A DNA stretch of 64,000 nucleotides from CAVZOY01 sp963777095. GTDB taxonomy: Bacteria > Actinomycetota > Actinomycetes > Mycobacteriales > Geodermatophilaceae. This document shows, in pieces, positions 8,365-18,057 of this stretch. The stretch covers positions 124,001-188,000 of the forward strand of contig CAVZOY010000003.1 in assembly GCA_963777095.1 (NCBI GenBank). Reading direction: 5' to 3'. The notes under the pieces were generated by a model. The model was not told the DNA's origin and searched no databases. It saw only the letters and a list, made by a program, of their open reading frames with translations. Made by a program: the position numbers and the translations under genes. The first letter of the stretch is position 1. Each line of letters opens with the position of its first letter.

Positions 8365-11300
8365 GTGCTCCTCGCCCACCGTGCCGAACGGACGGCGCGT
8401 CTCGCCGACGGTCTGGCGGCCGTCCTCGCGACGCCGCTGGCCGACCCGTTCGCGTCCGAGGTCGTCGCCGTGCCGGCGAAGGGCGTGGAGCGGTGGCTGG
8501 CGCAGCGGCTCTCGACCGTGCTCGGCGCCGGGTCCGCCCGCGACGGGATCTGCTCCGGCGTCGTGTTCCCGTCGGCCGGCAGGATGGTCGAACGAGGCGC
8601 TGGCCGCCGCGCGCGGCTCCGACCCGCGCGACGACCCGTGGGCGAACCCGGTGTGGCCGCTGCTCGAGGTGGTCGACGACAACCTCGGCGAGCCGTGGTG
8701 CAGGGTGCTCGCCCAGCACCTCGGGCACGGCGCCGACGACCACCGCCGCGGCCGCCGGTGGGCCGCCGCGGCGCGCCTCGCCGGGCTGTTCCGCTCCTAC
8801 GGCGCGCACCGGCCGCAGATGCTGCGCGACTGGGCGGAGGGCCGCGAACACCGACGGGCACGACCCGCTGCCCTCCGACCTCACCTGGCAGGCGGAGCTG
8901 TGGCGGCGGCTGCGCGACCGGCTCGGCCCCAGCCCCGCCGAGCGGCTGGACGCCGAGTGCGCGGCACTGCGCGCCGACCCCGCGCTGTCCGACCTGCCCG
9001 AGCGGATCAGCATCTTCGGGCCGACCCGGTTGCACGCCGACGCGCTCGCGGTGCTCAGCGCGCTCGCCGAGCACCGCGACGTCCACCTGTGGCTGCCGCA
9101 TCCGAGCCCGGTGCTCTGGTCCCGCCTCGAGGGCCGTACCGCCGGCCGTCGCCGCGAGGACGACACGGCGACGCTGCCGAGCCATCCGCTGCTGCGCAGC
9201 CTCGCTCGCGACGTCCGCGAGCTCCAGCTCCGGCTACCGCCGCACGTGGACGAGCACCACGAGGACGCCGCCCGGCCCGCGACGCTGCTCGGCCGGCTCC
9301 AGTCCGACCTCCGCGACGACGTCCTGCCCGGGCGCCGCCGCGCTCGACGACACCCTGCAGGTGCACGCCTGCCACGGGCCCGCCCGGCAGGTCGAGGTGC
9401 TGCGCGAGCTGCTCCTGCGCCTGTTCGAGGACGACCCCACCCTCGAGCCCCGCGACGTCCTCGTCATGTGCCCCGACGTCGAGACGTTCGCGCCGCTGAT
9501 CTCGGCCGCGTTCGGCCTGGGCCCCGGCCTGCCGCACCCCGGCGGCGCCCTCCGCGTCCGGCTGGCCGACCGCAGCCTGCGCCGCACCAACCCGCTGCTC
9601 GACACCGTGGCGGCGCTGCTCGACCTCGCGCAGAGCCGGGTCACCGCCAGTCAGGTGCTCGACCTCGCGGCCACCCCGGGCGTGCGGCGGCGCTTCGGCT
9701 TCACCGACGACGAGCTGGAGCGCATCCGCGACTGGGTCGCCCGTTCCGGCGTCCGCTGGGGCATCGACTCCACCACCCGGCGTCCGTTCGGGCTGGACTC
9801 GATCGCGCAGAACACCTGGCAGGCCGGGCTCGACCGGGTGCTGCTCGGGGTGACGACGTCCGAGGACGAGCCGGTGTGGCTCGACCGGGCGCTGCCGCTC
9901 GACGACGTCGACAGCAGCGACATCGACCTCGCCGGCCGGCTCGCCGAGCTCCTCGACCGGCTCGAGGACGTGCTCACGGCGCTGGCCGGCGAGCACCCGG
10001 CCGGGCACTGGATCGACACGCTGGCCGGGGCCCTCGAGCTCCTCACCGACACCGACCCCGCGGATGCCTGGCAGCTGGCGCAGGCCCGGCGCGAGCTGGC
10101 CGAGGCCGGGGACGGCGGCGTCGCGCCGATCCGGCTCGCCGACGTGCGAGCCCTGCTGGCCGACCGGCTTCGCGGCCGGCCGACGCGCGCGAACTTCCGC
10201 ACCGGCAACCTGACCGTCTGCACCCTCGTGCCGATGCGCTCCGTGCCGCACCGCGTCGTGGTGCTGCTCGGCCTCGACGACGGCGTCTTCCCGCGCACCG
10301 CCGGCATGGACGGCGACGACGTGCTGGCCCGCGACCCGTGCGTGGGGGAGCGGGACGTCCGCAGCGAGGACCGTCAACTGCTCCTCGACGCGCTCATGGC
10401 GGCCGGCGAGCGGGTGGTCGTTCTCTACACCGGCGCCGACCCGGTCAGCGGCGCGGTCCGGCCACCCGCCGTCCCGCTGGGGGAGCTGCTCGACGTGGTC
10501 GACGCGATGGTGCCGGGCGCGCGCACCGACGTCGTCACCCGGCACCCACTCCAGCCCTACGACGTCCGGTCCTTCACCGGCACGCCGCCGCCGAGCTTCG
10601 ATCCGGTCAGCCTGGCCGGCGCGCGCCGCTCGGTGCAGCCCCGCGAACCCGAGCCCGAACGCCGCCCGCTGCGGCCGCGGACCGGGCCGGTCGCCCTGGA
10701 GGACCTCGTCGCGTTCGTCGAGCACCCCGTCCGGGCCTACCTGCGGCAGCGGCTGGGCATCACGCTGCCCGGCGAGGACGACGAGATCGCCGACGCGCTC
10801 GCCGCCACCCTCGACCCCCTCCAGGAGTGGGCGGTGGGCGAGCGCCTGCTCGCCGCCGGACTGCGCGGCACCCGACCCGAGGACGCCCGGCTGGCCGAAT
10901 GGCTGCGCGGCACGCTGCCGCCCCGCGGACTGGGGGAGCTGGTGCTGCAGCGGGTCGGCGGACGGGTCGACGCCCTGGTCGCGGCGGGCCGGTCCGCGGT
11001 GGCGCCGACACCGCGCACGGTCGACGTCCGGCTCGACCTCGACGGTCGGGAGCTGTCCGGCACGGTCAACGGCGTGCGCGACGGCGCGGTCGTCGCCGTC
11101 ACCTACTCGAGCCTGTCGCCCAAGCACCGGGCGCGGGCCTGGGTGCACGCGCTGGCCCTCGCCGCCGCCGAGGGCAGTGGCGCGGCGATCACCGTCGGAC
11201 GGCGGGGCGACCGGGCGCGGACGTCGACCATCACCGCGCCCGCCGATCCCCTCGCGGCGCTGGCGGACCTCGTCGACCTGTACGACCGCGGCATGTGCGA

Positions 11301-11589
11301 GCCGCTGCCGATGGCGGTGAAGACCTCGTGGGCCTACGCCGGGGAGCGGCTCGACGGCAGGCCGCCCGAGCGGGCCCTCGACGCCGCCCGCAAGGACTGG
11401 AACCGCGAGAACGGCGGCGACCGCGAGGACCGCTCGCACCAGTACGTCTGGGGCGACCGGCCGGCGTTCGAGCAGCTCGTCGCCGCGGTGCCCGGGAACG
11501 GGGAGCAGTGGGCCGGGGAGACCACGCGCTTCGGCGCGCTGGCCTGCCGGTTCTGGACGCCGATCCGCGCGGCGGAGCAGTTCTCGTGA
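8365..11589 (+). CDS. recC: Exonuclease V (RecBCD) gamma subunit RecC, three frame breaks
   Basis: RecC is the inactive-helicase scaffold that recognises Chi and splits the DNA strands in RecBCD recombinational repair. The frame begins at GTG 8365 (LADPFASEVVAVPAKGVERWLAQRL is a RecC signature). It needs single-base removals near 8588, 8848 and 9331, after which it is back in the original frame to the end. Preserved blocks include LFRSYGAHRPQMLRDW, ISIFGPTRLHADALAVL, VLVMCPDVETFAPLI and TVCTLVPMRSVPHRVVVLLG. About 1073 residues is the normal actinobacterial size. The stop overlaps the recB GTG by four bases. The three breaks cancel exactly, which argues for insertion errors in an intact gene. 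Confidence 0.92.
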   Translation: MLLAHRAERTARLADGLAAVLATPLADPFASEVVAVPAKGVERWLAQRLSTVLGAGSARDGICSGVVFPSAGRMVERGAGRRARLRPARRPVGEPGVAAARGGRRQPRRAVVQGARPAPRARRRRPPPRPPVGRRGAPRRAVPLLRRAPAADAARLGGGPRTPTGTTRCPPTSPGRRSCGGGCATGSAPAPPSGWTPSARHCAPTPRCPTCPSGSASSGRPGCTPTRSRCSARSPSTATSTCGCRIRARCSGPASRAVPPAVAARTTRRRCRAIRCCAASLATSASSSSGYRRTWTSTTRTPPGPRRCSAGSSPTSATTSCPGAAALDDTLQVHACHGPARQVEVLRELLLRLFEDDPTLEPRDVLVMCPDVETFAPLISAAFGLGPGLPHPGGALRVRLADRSLRRTNPLLDTVAALLDLAQSRVTASQVLDLAATPGVRRRFGFTDDELERIRDWVARSGVRWGIDSTTRRPFGLDSIAQNTWQAGLDRVLLGVTTSEDEPVWLDRALPLDDVDSSDIDLAGRLAELLDRLEDVLTALAGEHPAGHWIDTLAGALELLTDTDPADAWQLAQARRELAEAGDGGVAPIRLADVRALLADRLRGRPTRANFRTGNLTVCTLVPMRSVPHRVVVLLGLDDGVFPRTAGMDGDDVLARDPCVGERDVRSEDRQLLLDALMAAGERVVVLYTGADPVSGAVRPPAVPLGELLDVVDAMVPGARTDVVTRHPLQPYDVRSFTGTPPPSFDPVSLAGARRSVQPREPEPERRPLRPRTGPVALEDLVAFVEHPVRAYLRQRLGITLPGEDDEIADALAATLDPLQEWAVGERLLAAGLRGTRPEDARLAEWLRGTLPPRGLGELVLQRVGGRVDALVAAGRSAVAPTPRTVDVRLDLDGRELSGTVNGVRDGAVVAVTYSSLSPKHRARAWVHALALAAAEGSGAAITVGRRGDRARTSTITAPADPLAALADLVDLYDRGMCEPLPMAVKTSWAYAGERLDGRPPERALDAARKDWNRENGGDREDRSHQYVWGDRPAFEQLVAAVPGNGEQWAGETTRFGALACRFWTPIRAAEQFS

Positions 11590-14500
11590 ACGCGTTCGAC
11601 GTCTGCGGCCCGCTGCCCACCGGGACGACGGTGCTCGAGGCCAGCGCCGGCACCGGCAAGACCTTCACGATCGCGGCGCTGACCGCGCGCTACGTCGCCG
11701 AAGGAGCCGCGGAGCTCTCGGAGATCATGCTCGTCACCTTCGGCAACGCCGCCTCCCGCGAGCTGCGCGACCGGGTGCGCGAGCGCCTGGTCTCCGCCGA
11801 GCGCGGCCTGCGCGACCCGGGCGCGGCGCGCAAGGACGAGCGCGATCCCGTCCTGCAGCTGCTCGCCGACGTGCCGGACGACGAGGTGGAGCGCCGCCGG
11901 CAGCGGCTCGCGCGGGCGCTGGCCGGCTTCGACGAGGCGACGATCGCGACCACCCACTCGTTCTGCTCGCAGATGCTGGCCGGCCTCGGCATGGCCGCCG
12001 ACGCCGACCCCACCGCCGTCTTCGTGGAGGACATCGACGACCTCGTCCGCGAGGTGGTCGACGACCTGTACGTGCGCACCTTCGCCGGCTCCGCCGACCC
12101 GCCGTTCCTCCCCCATGCCGACCTGCTCGACCTCGGCCGCAGGGCGGTGGGCAGCGACCGGCAGGCGACGCTGTGGCCGCTGACCGACGAGGGGCAGGCC
12201 GGCCGGCGCCGTCGTGCGGCCGCCGCGGTCCGCCGCGAGGTGGAGCGGCGCAAGCGGCACGTCGGACTGGTCGACTACGACGACTGGCTGTCGCTGCTGC
12301 GCGACGCGCTGACCGACGAGTCGTCCGGCGCTGTGGCCTGCGACCGCGTGTCCGCCCGGTTCCGGGTGGTGATGGTCGACGAGTTCCAGGACACCGACCC
12401 GGTGCAGTGGGAGATCCTCGAGCGCGCCTTCCACGGCCGGACGACGCTGGTGCTGATCGGCGACCCGAAGCAGGCCATCTACGCCTTCCGCGGCGGCGAC
12501 GTCACCACCTATCTCGCGGCGGCCGCGGAGGCGACCACCGAGGCGACCCTCGGCACGAACTGGCGCAGCGACGCGCAGCTGCTCGGCGCACTGGACCTGC
12601 TCTTCGGCGGGGCCGCGCTCGGGCACGCGCGGATCGTCGTCCGGCCGGTCGACGCCGCCCATCCGGAGGCGCGGCTGGCCGGGGCGGGTGCGCCGCTACG
12701 GCTGCGCCGGCTGGGCCGCACCGGCCACGGGCGGATGTGGCAGGGCGTGCCGTCGGTCGCCCGGCTCCGCGACGCGGTCGCGTGCGACGTCGCGGCGGAC
12801 GTCGTCGACCTGCTGTCCAGCGGCGCCGAGTACGACGGGCGCGCCGTCCAGCCCGGCGACCTCGCGGTGCTGGTGCGCACCAACGCCCAGGGGCACCTGG
12901 TGCGCGAGACGCTGGGCCGCGCCGGGGTGCCGGCCGTCTTCGCCGGCGGCGGCAGCGTCTTCGCGACCCCGAGCGCGACGTCGTGGCTGCGCCTGCTGGA
13001 GGCGCTGGAGCAGCCGCACCGGGCCGGCCGGGTCCGCTCCGCCGCGCTCTCGGTCTTCCTCGGGCACGACGAGCAGTCGCTCGGCGAGAGCGGCGACGGT
13101 CGCGACGACATCGCCGACGAGCTCGGCCCGCAGCTCCGCCGGTGGGCCGACGTGCTGGCCGAGCGCGGCGTCGCCGCCTTCCTCGAGGTGCTGACCGCCG
13201 AGACGGGGCTGCCCGAGCGGGTGCTCGCCCGGCCCGACGGCGAGCGGGTGCTCACCGACCTGCGGCACATCGGCCAGGTGCTGCACGCGGCGGCGCAGCG
13301 CGAGTCGCTCGGTCTGACGGCGCTGGTCGAGTGGCTGCGGCGGCGCATCGCCCAGGCGTCCGTCGAGGGGGCCGACGAGCGCAGCCGGCGCCTGGAGTCC
13401 GACGCCGCCGCCGTCCAGATCATGACCGTGCACGTGAGCAAGGGGCTGGAGTTCCCCGTCGTCTACGTGCCCTTCGCCTGGGACCGGTGGGCGCCCGACA
13501 ACCCGCAGGTGCTCCGGCTGCACGACGACCAGGGACGGCGGGTGCTCGACGTCGGCGGCTCGAGCGGACCCGGGTACGCCGAGGCGCGCGCCCGGCACGA
13601 GGCCGAGGAGTCCGGCGAGGACCTGCGGCTGCTGTACGTGGCGCTGACCCGGGCGCAGTGCCAGGTGGTCGCCCACTGGGCGCCCAGCGGCAACACCGCC
13701 GCCGCACCGCTGAACCGGCTGCTGTTCGGCGCGGCCGGGCCCGGCGTCGAGCCGGCGGCGCGCGTGCTGCCCCCCGCCGACGACGACGTCGAGGCCGCGC
13801 TCGCCGCGCTGTCGGCCCGGTCCGCCGGGCGGATCGAGGTCGCCGACGTGGGCCGACGCGCGGTGCCGCGGTGGGAGCCGCCCCGCGCGCCCGCACCGGA
13901 GCTCTCGGTCAGCCGCTTCACCCGCACGCTCGACGACGACTGGCGGCGCACCTCCTACAGCGCGCTCACCCGGGACGCGCACGAGCAGCACCTCGCCAGC
14001 GAGCCCGACGTGCCGGGAACGGACGACGAGCGCGACGCGGAGGCACGCCGTCCGACGGCGCTGCCCGAGGGGCCGCCCGCCGACGCGCTGCCGTCGCCGC
14101 TCACCGATCTCCCGGGCGGGGCGACCTTCGGCACCCTGGTGCACGACGTGCTGGAGGACCTCGATCCCGACGCGCTGGACGAGCGGTGCGCCGAGGCGGT
14201 CGACCGCCACCTGGTGCCCGGGGTGACCGCCGAGGCGCTCGCCGACGGCCTGCGGCCGGTGCTCGACACCCCGCTCGGCGACCTCGGCCTGCCGCTGGGC
14301 TCGATCGCCGCTGCCGACCGGCTGGCCGAGCTCGACTTCGAGCTGCCGCTGGCCGGTGGCGACGACGCCGTCCCGCACGCCACGCTCGCCGACGTCGTCG
14401 ACCTGCTGCGGCGCCACGACCTCGGTCCGCTGGCCGGCTACCCCGACCTGCTGGCCGCGCTGGCTCCCCAGGCGCTGCGCGGATTCCTCACCGGCAGCAT

Positions 14501-14853
14501 CGACGCCGTCCTGCGCCTGCCCGGGCCGGTGTTCGCCGTCGTCGACTACAAGACCAACCGGCTGGGCGCCGAGCCGCTCACCACCTGGCACTACCGGCCC
14601 GAGGCGATGGCCGAGGAGATGCAGCGCGCCCACTACGTGCTCCAGGCGCTGCTGTACTGCGTGGCCCTGCACCGCTACCTGCGCTGGCGGCTGCCCGGCT
14701 ACGACCCCGACCGGCACATCGGGCCGGTGCTCTACCTGTTCGTCCGCGGCATGGCGGGCGCGGCGACGCCCGGCCGGCGCCGGCGTCTTCTCCTGGACGC
14801 CGCCGCCCGGGCTGGTCCCCGAGCTGTCCGACCTGCTGGCGGGGCGGCCGTGA
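11586..14853 (+). CDS. recB: Exonuclease V (RecBCD) beta subunit RecB, one frame break near the end
   Basis: SF1A helicase plus RecB-type nuclease. Starting at GTG 11586, the Walker A motif LEASAGTGKTFTIAAL lies at residues 17-32, motif II is VMVDEFQDTDPVQW, and motif III is LIGDPKQAIYAFRGGD. Motifs IV-VI follow (VHVSKGLEFPVVYVPF, LLYVALTRAQCQV). The C-terminal nuclease has GTLVHDVLEDLD, SIDAVLRL and VVDYKTNRL, giving the His, Asp, Asp and Lys of the active site. Near 14772 one base must be removed to reach GVFSWTPPPGLVPELSDLLA and TGA 14851-14853. About 1088 residues. Translationally coupled to recC and recD by four-base overlaps. Confidence 0.94.
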
Positions 14854-16630
14854 TCCCCGTCCGCGCCGACGGCCTGCTGCGGCAGTTCGCCGAGGCCGGC
14901 GTCCTCGCCGCCGCCGACGTGCACGTCGCGCTGCGGCTGGCCCGGCTCGGCGGCGAGCAGCGCGAGACGGTGCTGCTGGCCGCGGCGCTCGCCGTCCGCG
15001 GCGTCCGCGCCGGCTCGGTGTGCGTCGAGCTCGCCACGCGTCGCCGACTCCGTGGTGCCCGACGAGGACGCGGAGCCGGTCGAGCTGCCCTGGCCGCAGG
15101 ACTGGGCCGCGCTGCACGACAGCCCGGTGGTCGCCGTCGGGGCCGACGCGCCGTGGCGGCCGCTGCGGCTGGTCGACGGGCTGCTGTACCTCGACCGGTA
15201 CTGGCAGCAGGAGCAGCAGGTCCGGCGCGAGCTCGACGAGCGCGCCGCCCGGCCGGCGCCGCCGGTCGACCTCGCGCCGCTGCCGACGCTGTTCGACGGG
15301 CCGGCGCCCGACCTGCAGCGGCTGGCCACCGCCGTCGCCGCCGGCCGGTGGGTCAGCGTCATCACCGGCGGACCGGGCACCGGCAAGACGCACACCGTCG
15401 CCCGGCTGCTGCGGCTGCTGCTCGACCAGCCCGGCCCGCCACCGCGGATCGCGCTGGCCGCGCCGACCGGCAAGGCCGCCGCCCGGCTGCAGGAGTCGGT
15501 GCTGGAGCAGGCGGCCGCCGTGGGCCTGCCGCTCGACCTCACCGCGCAGACGCTGCACCGGCTGCTCGGCTGGCGGCCCGGAAACAGCCGCAGCCGCTTC
15601 CGGCACGACGCCACCAACCGGCTGCCGTACGACGTCGTCGTGGTGGACGAGTCGTCGATGGTGTCGCTGACGCTGATGGCGCGGCTGCTCGAGGCGCTGC
15701 GGCCCACCGCGCGGCTCGTGCTCGTGGGCGACCCCGACCAGCTCACGCCGGTCGATGCGGGCGCGGTGCTCAGCGACCTGGTGCACCGCCCGGCACCGCC
15801 GGACGCGGCGGACGGCGTTCCCGCGGAGGCGGCCGCCGACGGAGGCCGACCTCGACGACGAGGACCGCCGGCAGCTGCGCAACGGCGTCGTGCGGCTGCG
15901 GGTGTCGCAGCGCTACGGCCCGGGGATCGCCGGTCTCGCGGAGGCGGTGCGCACGGGCGACGCCGACCGCGTCCTCGAGCTGCTGGACGCCGGCACGGAC
16001 CTCGTGCTGGACCCGACCACCGCGGCGCTCGAGGAGCAGATCCGGGTCGTGGCCGACGAGATGCGCACCGCGGCGGAGGCCGGGGACGCCGCGCGCTGCC
16101 TGGTGCTCCTCGGCCGCCACCGGCTGCTGTGCGCGCACCGGCACGGGCCCGTTCGGCGTCTCGGCCTGGAACGACCGCATCGGCCGGCTCACCGGTGCGG
16201 CGCCGGGGGAGTGGGCGCCGGGACTGCCGCTGATCGTCACCGCGAACGACTACGAGAACAAGCTGTGGAACGGCGACACCGGCGTCGTCGTCCGCACGGC
16301 CGACGGGCCGCGGGCCGCGTTCCTGCGCGGCGCCGGACCGGTGCTGCGTGCCGCTGTCGCGGCTGTCGGCGGTCAGCCCGGCGCACGCGCTGACCGTGCA
16401 CCGCAGCCAGGGCAGCCAGTTCGAGGCGGTCACCGTGCTGCTGCCGCCGGCCACGTCACCGCTGCTCACCCGCGAGCTGCTCTACACGGCGGTGACCCGG
16501 GCCAGCCGCAGCGTGCGGGTCGTCGGCACGGCAGGAGGCGGTGCGAGCGGCGGTCGGCCGCCAGGTGGTGCGCGCCAGCGGGCTGCGACGGGTCGCGACA
16601 CCCGACCGGGGGAGCGGCGGGAACACCTGA
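14850..16630 (+). CDS. recD: Exonuclease V (RecBCD) alpha subunit RecD, five frame breaks
   Basis: RecD is the 5'-3' SF1B helicase of RecBCD. From GTG 14850 the N-terminal domain reads QFAEAGVLAAADVHVALRLA. After a break near 15045 comes the helicase core with Walker A VITGGPGTGKTHTVARLL, then ALAAPTGKAAARLQES, the DEAD-like motif VVVVDESSMVSLTLMARLL and LVGDPDQLTPVDAGAVLSDL. Further breaks near 15838, 16150, 16350 and 16533 separate RLTGAAPGEWAPGLPLIVTAN, HALTVHRSQGSQFEAV and LLYTAVTRAS (motif VI). Each is repaired by deleting one base, ending at TGA 16628-16630. With all helicase motifs conserved, five independent inactivating mutations are improbable. Confidence 0.9.
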
Positions 16631-16667
16631 GGGTGCCGTGCCGTTACGCTGGCTGCACAACTACACA

Positions 16668-17043
16668 GGGGGTGAATGGTCTCGACTTCGGTCGGGTGAC
16701 CAGGGGAAGCGAGCCGAGGAAGGCAACGATGAGCTCGTTAACCATGCGTTGCACATCTATAAGCGCCAAGCCTAGTGCTCAGCGCGCGTACGCCCTCGCT
16801 GCCTAATCGCAGCTAGGTCGTCGCTGTCAGCCCGGGTTCGTCATCGGCCCGGTTCCTGGCATCAGCTAGATGACTCACCGTGCGTGCCGGTCGCGGGCAC
16901 GTTCGGGACATCACACAGCGACTGGGCCCGTCACATCGACTTGTTCGCGTGATCGATGGGGTCGAGTAGAGACGTAGCGGACTGCGCTCGGAGAAGTCCT
17001 GGTCATGCGTCGAAGGACGCGGGTTCGATTCCCGCCACCTCCA
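16668..17043 (+). ncRNA. ssrA: Transfer-messenger RNA (ssrA)
   Basis: tmRNA rescues stalled ribosomes by adding a degradation tag. The 5' end GGGGGTGAATGGTCTCGAC pairs with the 3' end CACCTCC (17036-17042) to form the tRNA-like acceptor stem, followed by discriminator A at 17043. The T-arm GGGTTCGATTCCC is intact. The next bases read CCC rather than CCA, so the CCA end would be added enzymatically. The mRNA-like part has the resume codon GCC at 16765 and encodes AKPSAQRAYALAA, ending in TAA 16804-16806. The ALAA terminus is the usual protease signal. It starts 37 bases after recD. Confidence 0.95.
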
Positions 17044-17056
17044 CCCACCCACCCGA

Positions 17057-17079
17057 GGTCCTGGCGAGATGCCGGGACC
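17057..17079 (+). terminator. Hairpin terminator after ssrA
   Basis: A 9-bp stem (GGTCCTGGC, loop GAGAT, GCCGGGACC, one T-G pair) starts 14 bases after the tmRNA 3' end, followed by CTTGG. The position suits ssrA termination. The rest of 17044-17223 shows no gene. Confidence 0.5.
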
Positions 17080-17223
17080 CTTGGCGAAAGGCCGGGGGTC
17101 ACCGCGACAGCGGTGGCCTCCGGCCTCGCTCTTGCACCCCTACGCGGGGCTGGTGACTGCCGTTGGAGCGATCTGCCTACCGCACGCGGTGCGTGGACCA
17201 CGCCGACGGCCGCCTTCTCGTGG

Positions 17224-17769
17224 TCAGGTCGGTGCTGCAGTGGCCACGGCCGGGGCCGGGGATCCGTCGCTCGCCGAGGCGGCCGCCTGATCCCGCGTGG
17301 CGTCCTCGTAGTGCCACACCATCCGGTCCAGGAACCAGTTCTTTCCGGCCATGTGCACGGCCAGACCGGTCGCCGTCATCCACGGGTCGAGAATGATCAA
17401 GCCCCGCACGAGGACCGCCATCCCCGCAGTGTTGATGCCGGTCAAGACGATGGGTGCAAGGGCGCGTCGGGTCGGCGTGCCCTGTTTCCTGCTCGCCGTC
17501 CAGAGGCGTTCCCCGAGGACGGACTGGGAGGCCCACCGGTCGACCGACCGGGGCGGTGGGAAGGCGCGTGGGTTGACTGCGGTCCACACACAGACAGCCA
17601 CGATCGGCACCACCGACCGCCGACCGATCCACTTCCGACTCCAGATGGCCAGCGCGAGCAGCGCCGGAATGGGGATGCGGGTGTAGACGCTCCAGGGATT
17701 GGCGTGGCGTCGCCAGCCCTCATCGGTGAGCCCGAAGGCCTTGATCATCGCCTGCTCGGTGCCGGACAT
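17224..17769 (-). CDS. DUF6653-family membrane protein
   Basis: From ATG 17769, which has a good ribosome site (AGGGAGGAC nine bases upstream), the product is 181 residues. It begins with the conserved GLTDEGWRRHANPWSVYTR and then has a hydrophobic helix IPALLALAIWSRKW. A second pair of helices (VVPIVAVCVWTAV, TGLAVHMAGKNWFLDRM) and the motif WHYED follow. The W-HANPWSVWTR-type opening and the KNWFLDRMVW block match the DUF6653 family of small actinobacterial membrane proteins of unknown function. An upstream start at 17817 is open but lacks a ribosome site. Isolated gene between ssrA and the MFS transporter. Confidence 0.75.
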   Translation of the reverse strand: MSGTEQAMIKAFGLTDEGWRRHANPWSVYTRIPIPALLALAIWSRKWIGRRSVVPIVAVCVWTAVNPRAFPPPRSVDRWASQSVLGERLWTASRKQGTPTRRALAPIVLTGINTAGMAVLVRGLIILDPWMTATGLAVHMAGKNWFLDRMVWHYEDATRDQAAASASDGSPAPAVATAAPT

Positions 17770-17922
17770 ACGTGGAGTCCTCCCTGCGACCAGTTCCTGC
17801 CCGGGCCCCCGCGTCATGGCAGTGTCCCCTGCTGGACCCGCGCTGAGACCGGCGAGCTCCCTCCCGCGTCGAGGGGTAGCGCGTGAGCGCCGTCACCGGC
17901 GGTTGACCGTGGCGAACCCCGC

Positions 17923-17960
17923 GCGAGAGCCCCGGTCGGGTCACCGACCGGGGCTCTCGC
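17923..17960 (-). terminator. Perfect 17-bp hairpin, terminator of the MFS gene
   Basis: GCGAGAGCCCCGGTCGG (17923-17939) and its exact reverse complement (17944-17960) enclose the loop GTCA. It lies about 100 bases downstream of the leftward MFS gene, between it and the next leftward gene. Rho-independent-like but without a U-tract. Confidence 0.65.
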
Positions 17961-18057
17961 ATGTCTGGCTCGGCCAAGAGCCGGGGGCCTTGCAGAAGCA
18001 GTTGTCGAACAACCCACTCGAGTAGCAGCGGTGCCCTGGAGGCAGTGCGTGAGTAGT

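Noticed and set aside
12696..16469. A long reverse-strand frame of about 1250 codons under recB/recD
   Set aside because: It mirrors the coding strand of a clear helicase operon and has the repetitive Arg/Gly/Ala composition of antisense GC-rich DNA.
7770..16775. A single open frame of about 3000 codons across recC, recB and recD
   Set aside because: It is an artefact of GC-rich sequence with few stops; the real proteins switch frames at insertion sites and at the overlapping starts.
16668..17223. ssrA as an attachment site of an integrated element
   Set aside because: No integrase, excisionase or direct repeat of the tmRNA 3' end was seen in the window, and the following genes look chromosomal.
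17005..17886. Forward open frame of 293 codons across the ssrA 3' end and DUF6653 gene
   Set aside because: It overlaps tmRNA and the opposite strand of a membrane protein gene, and it has no recognisable domain or ribosome site.
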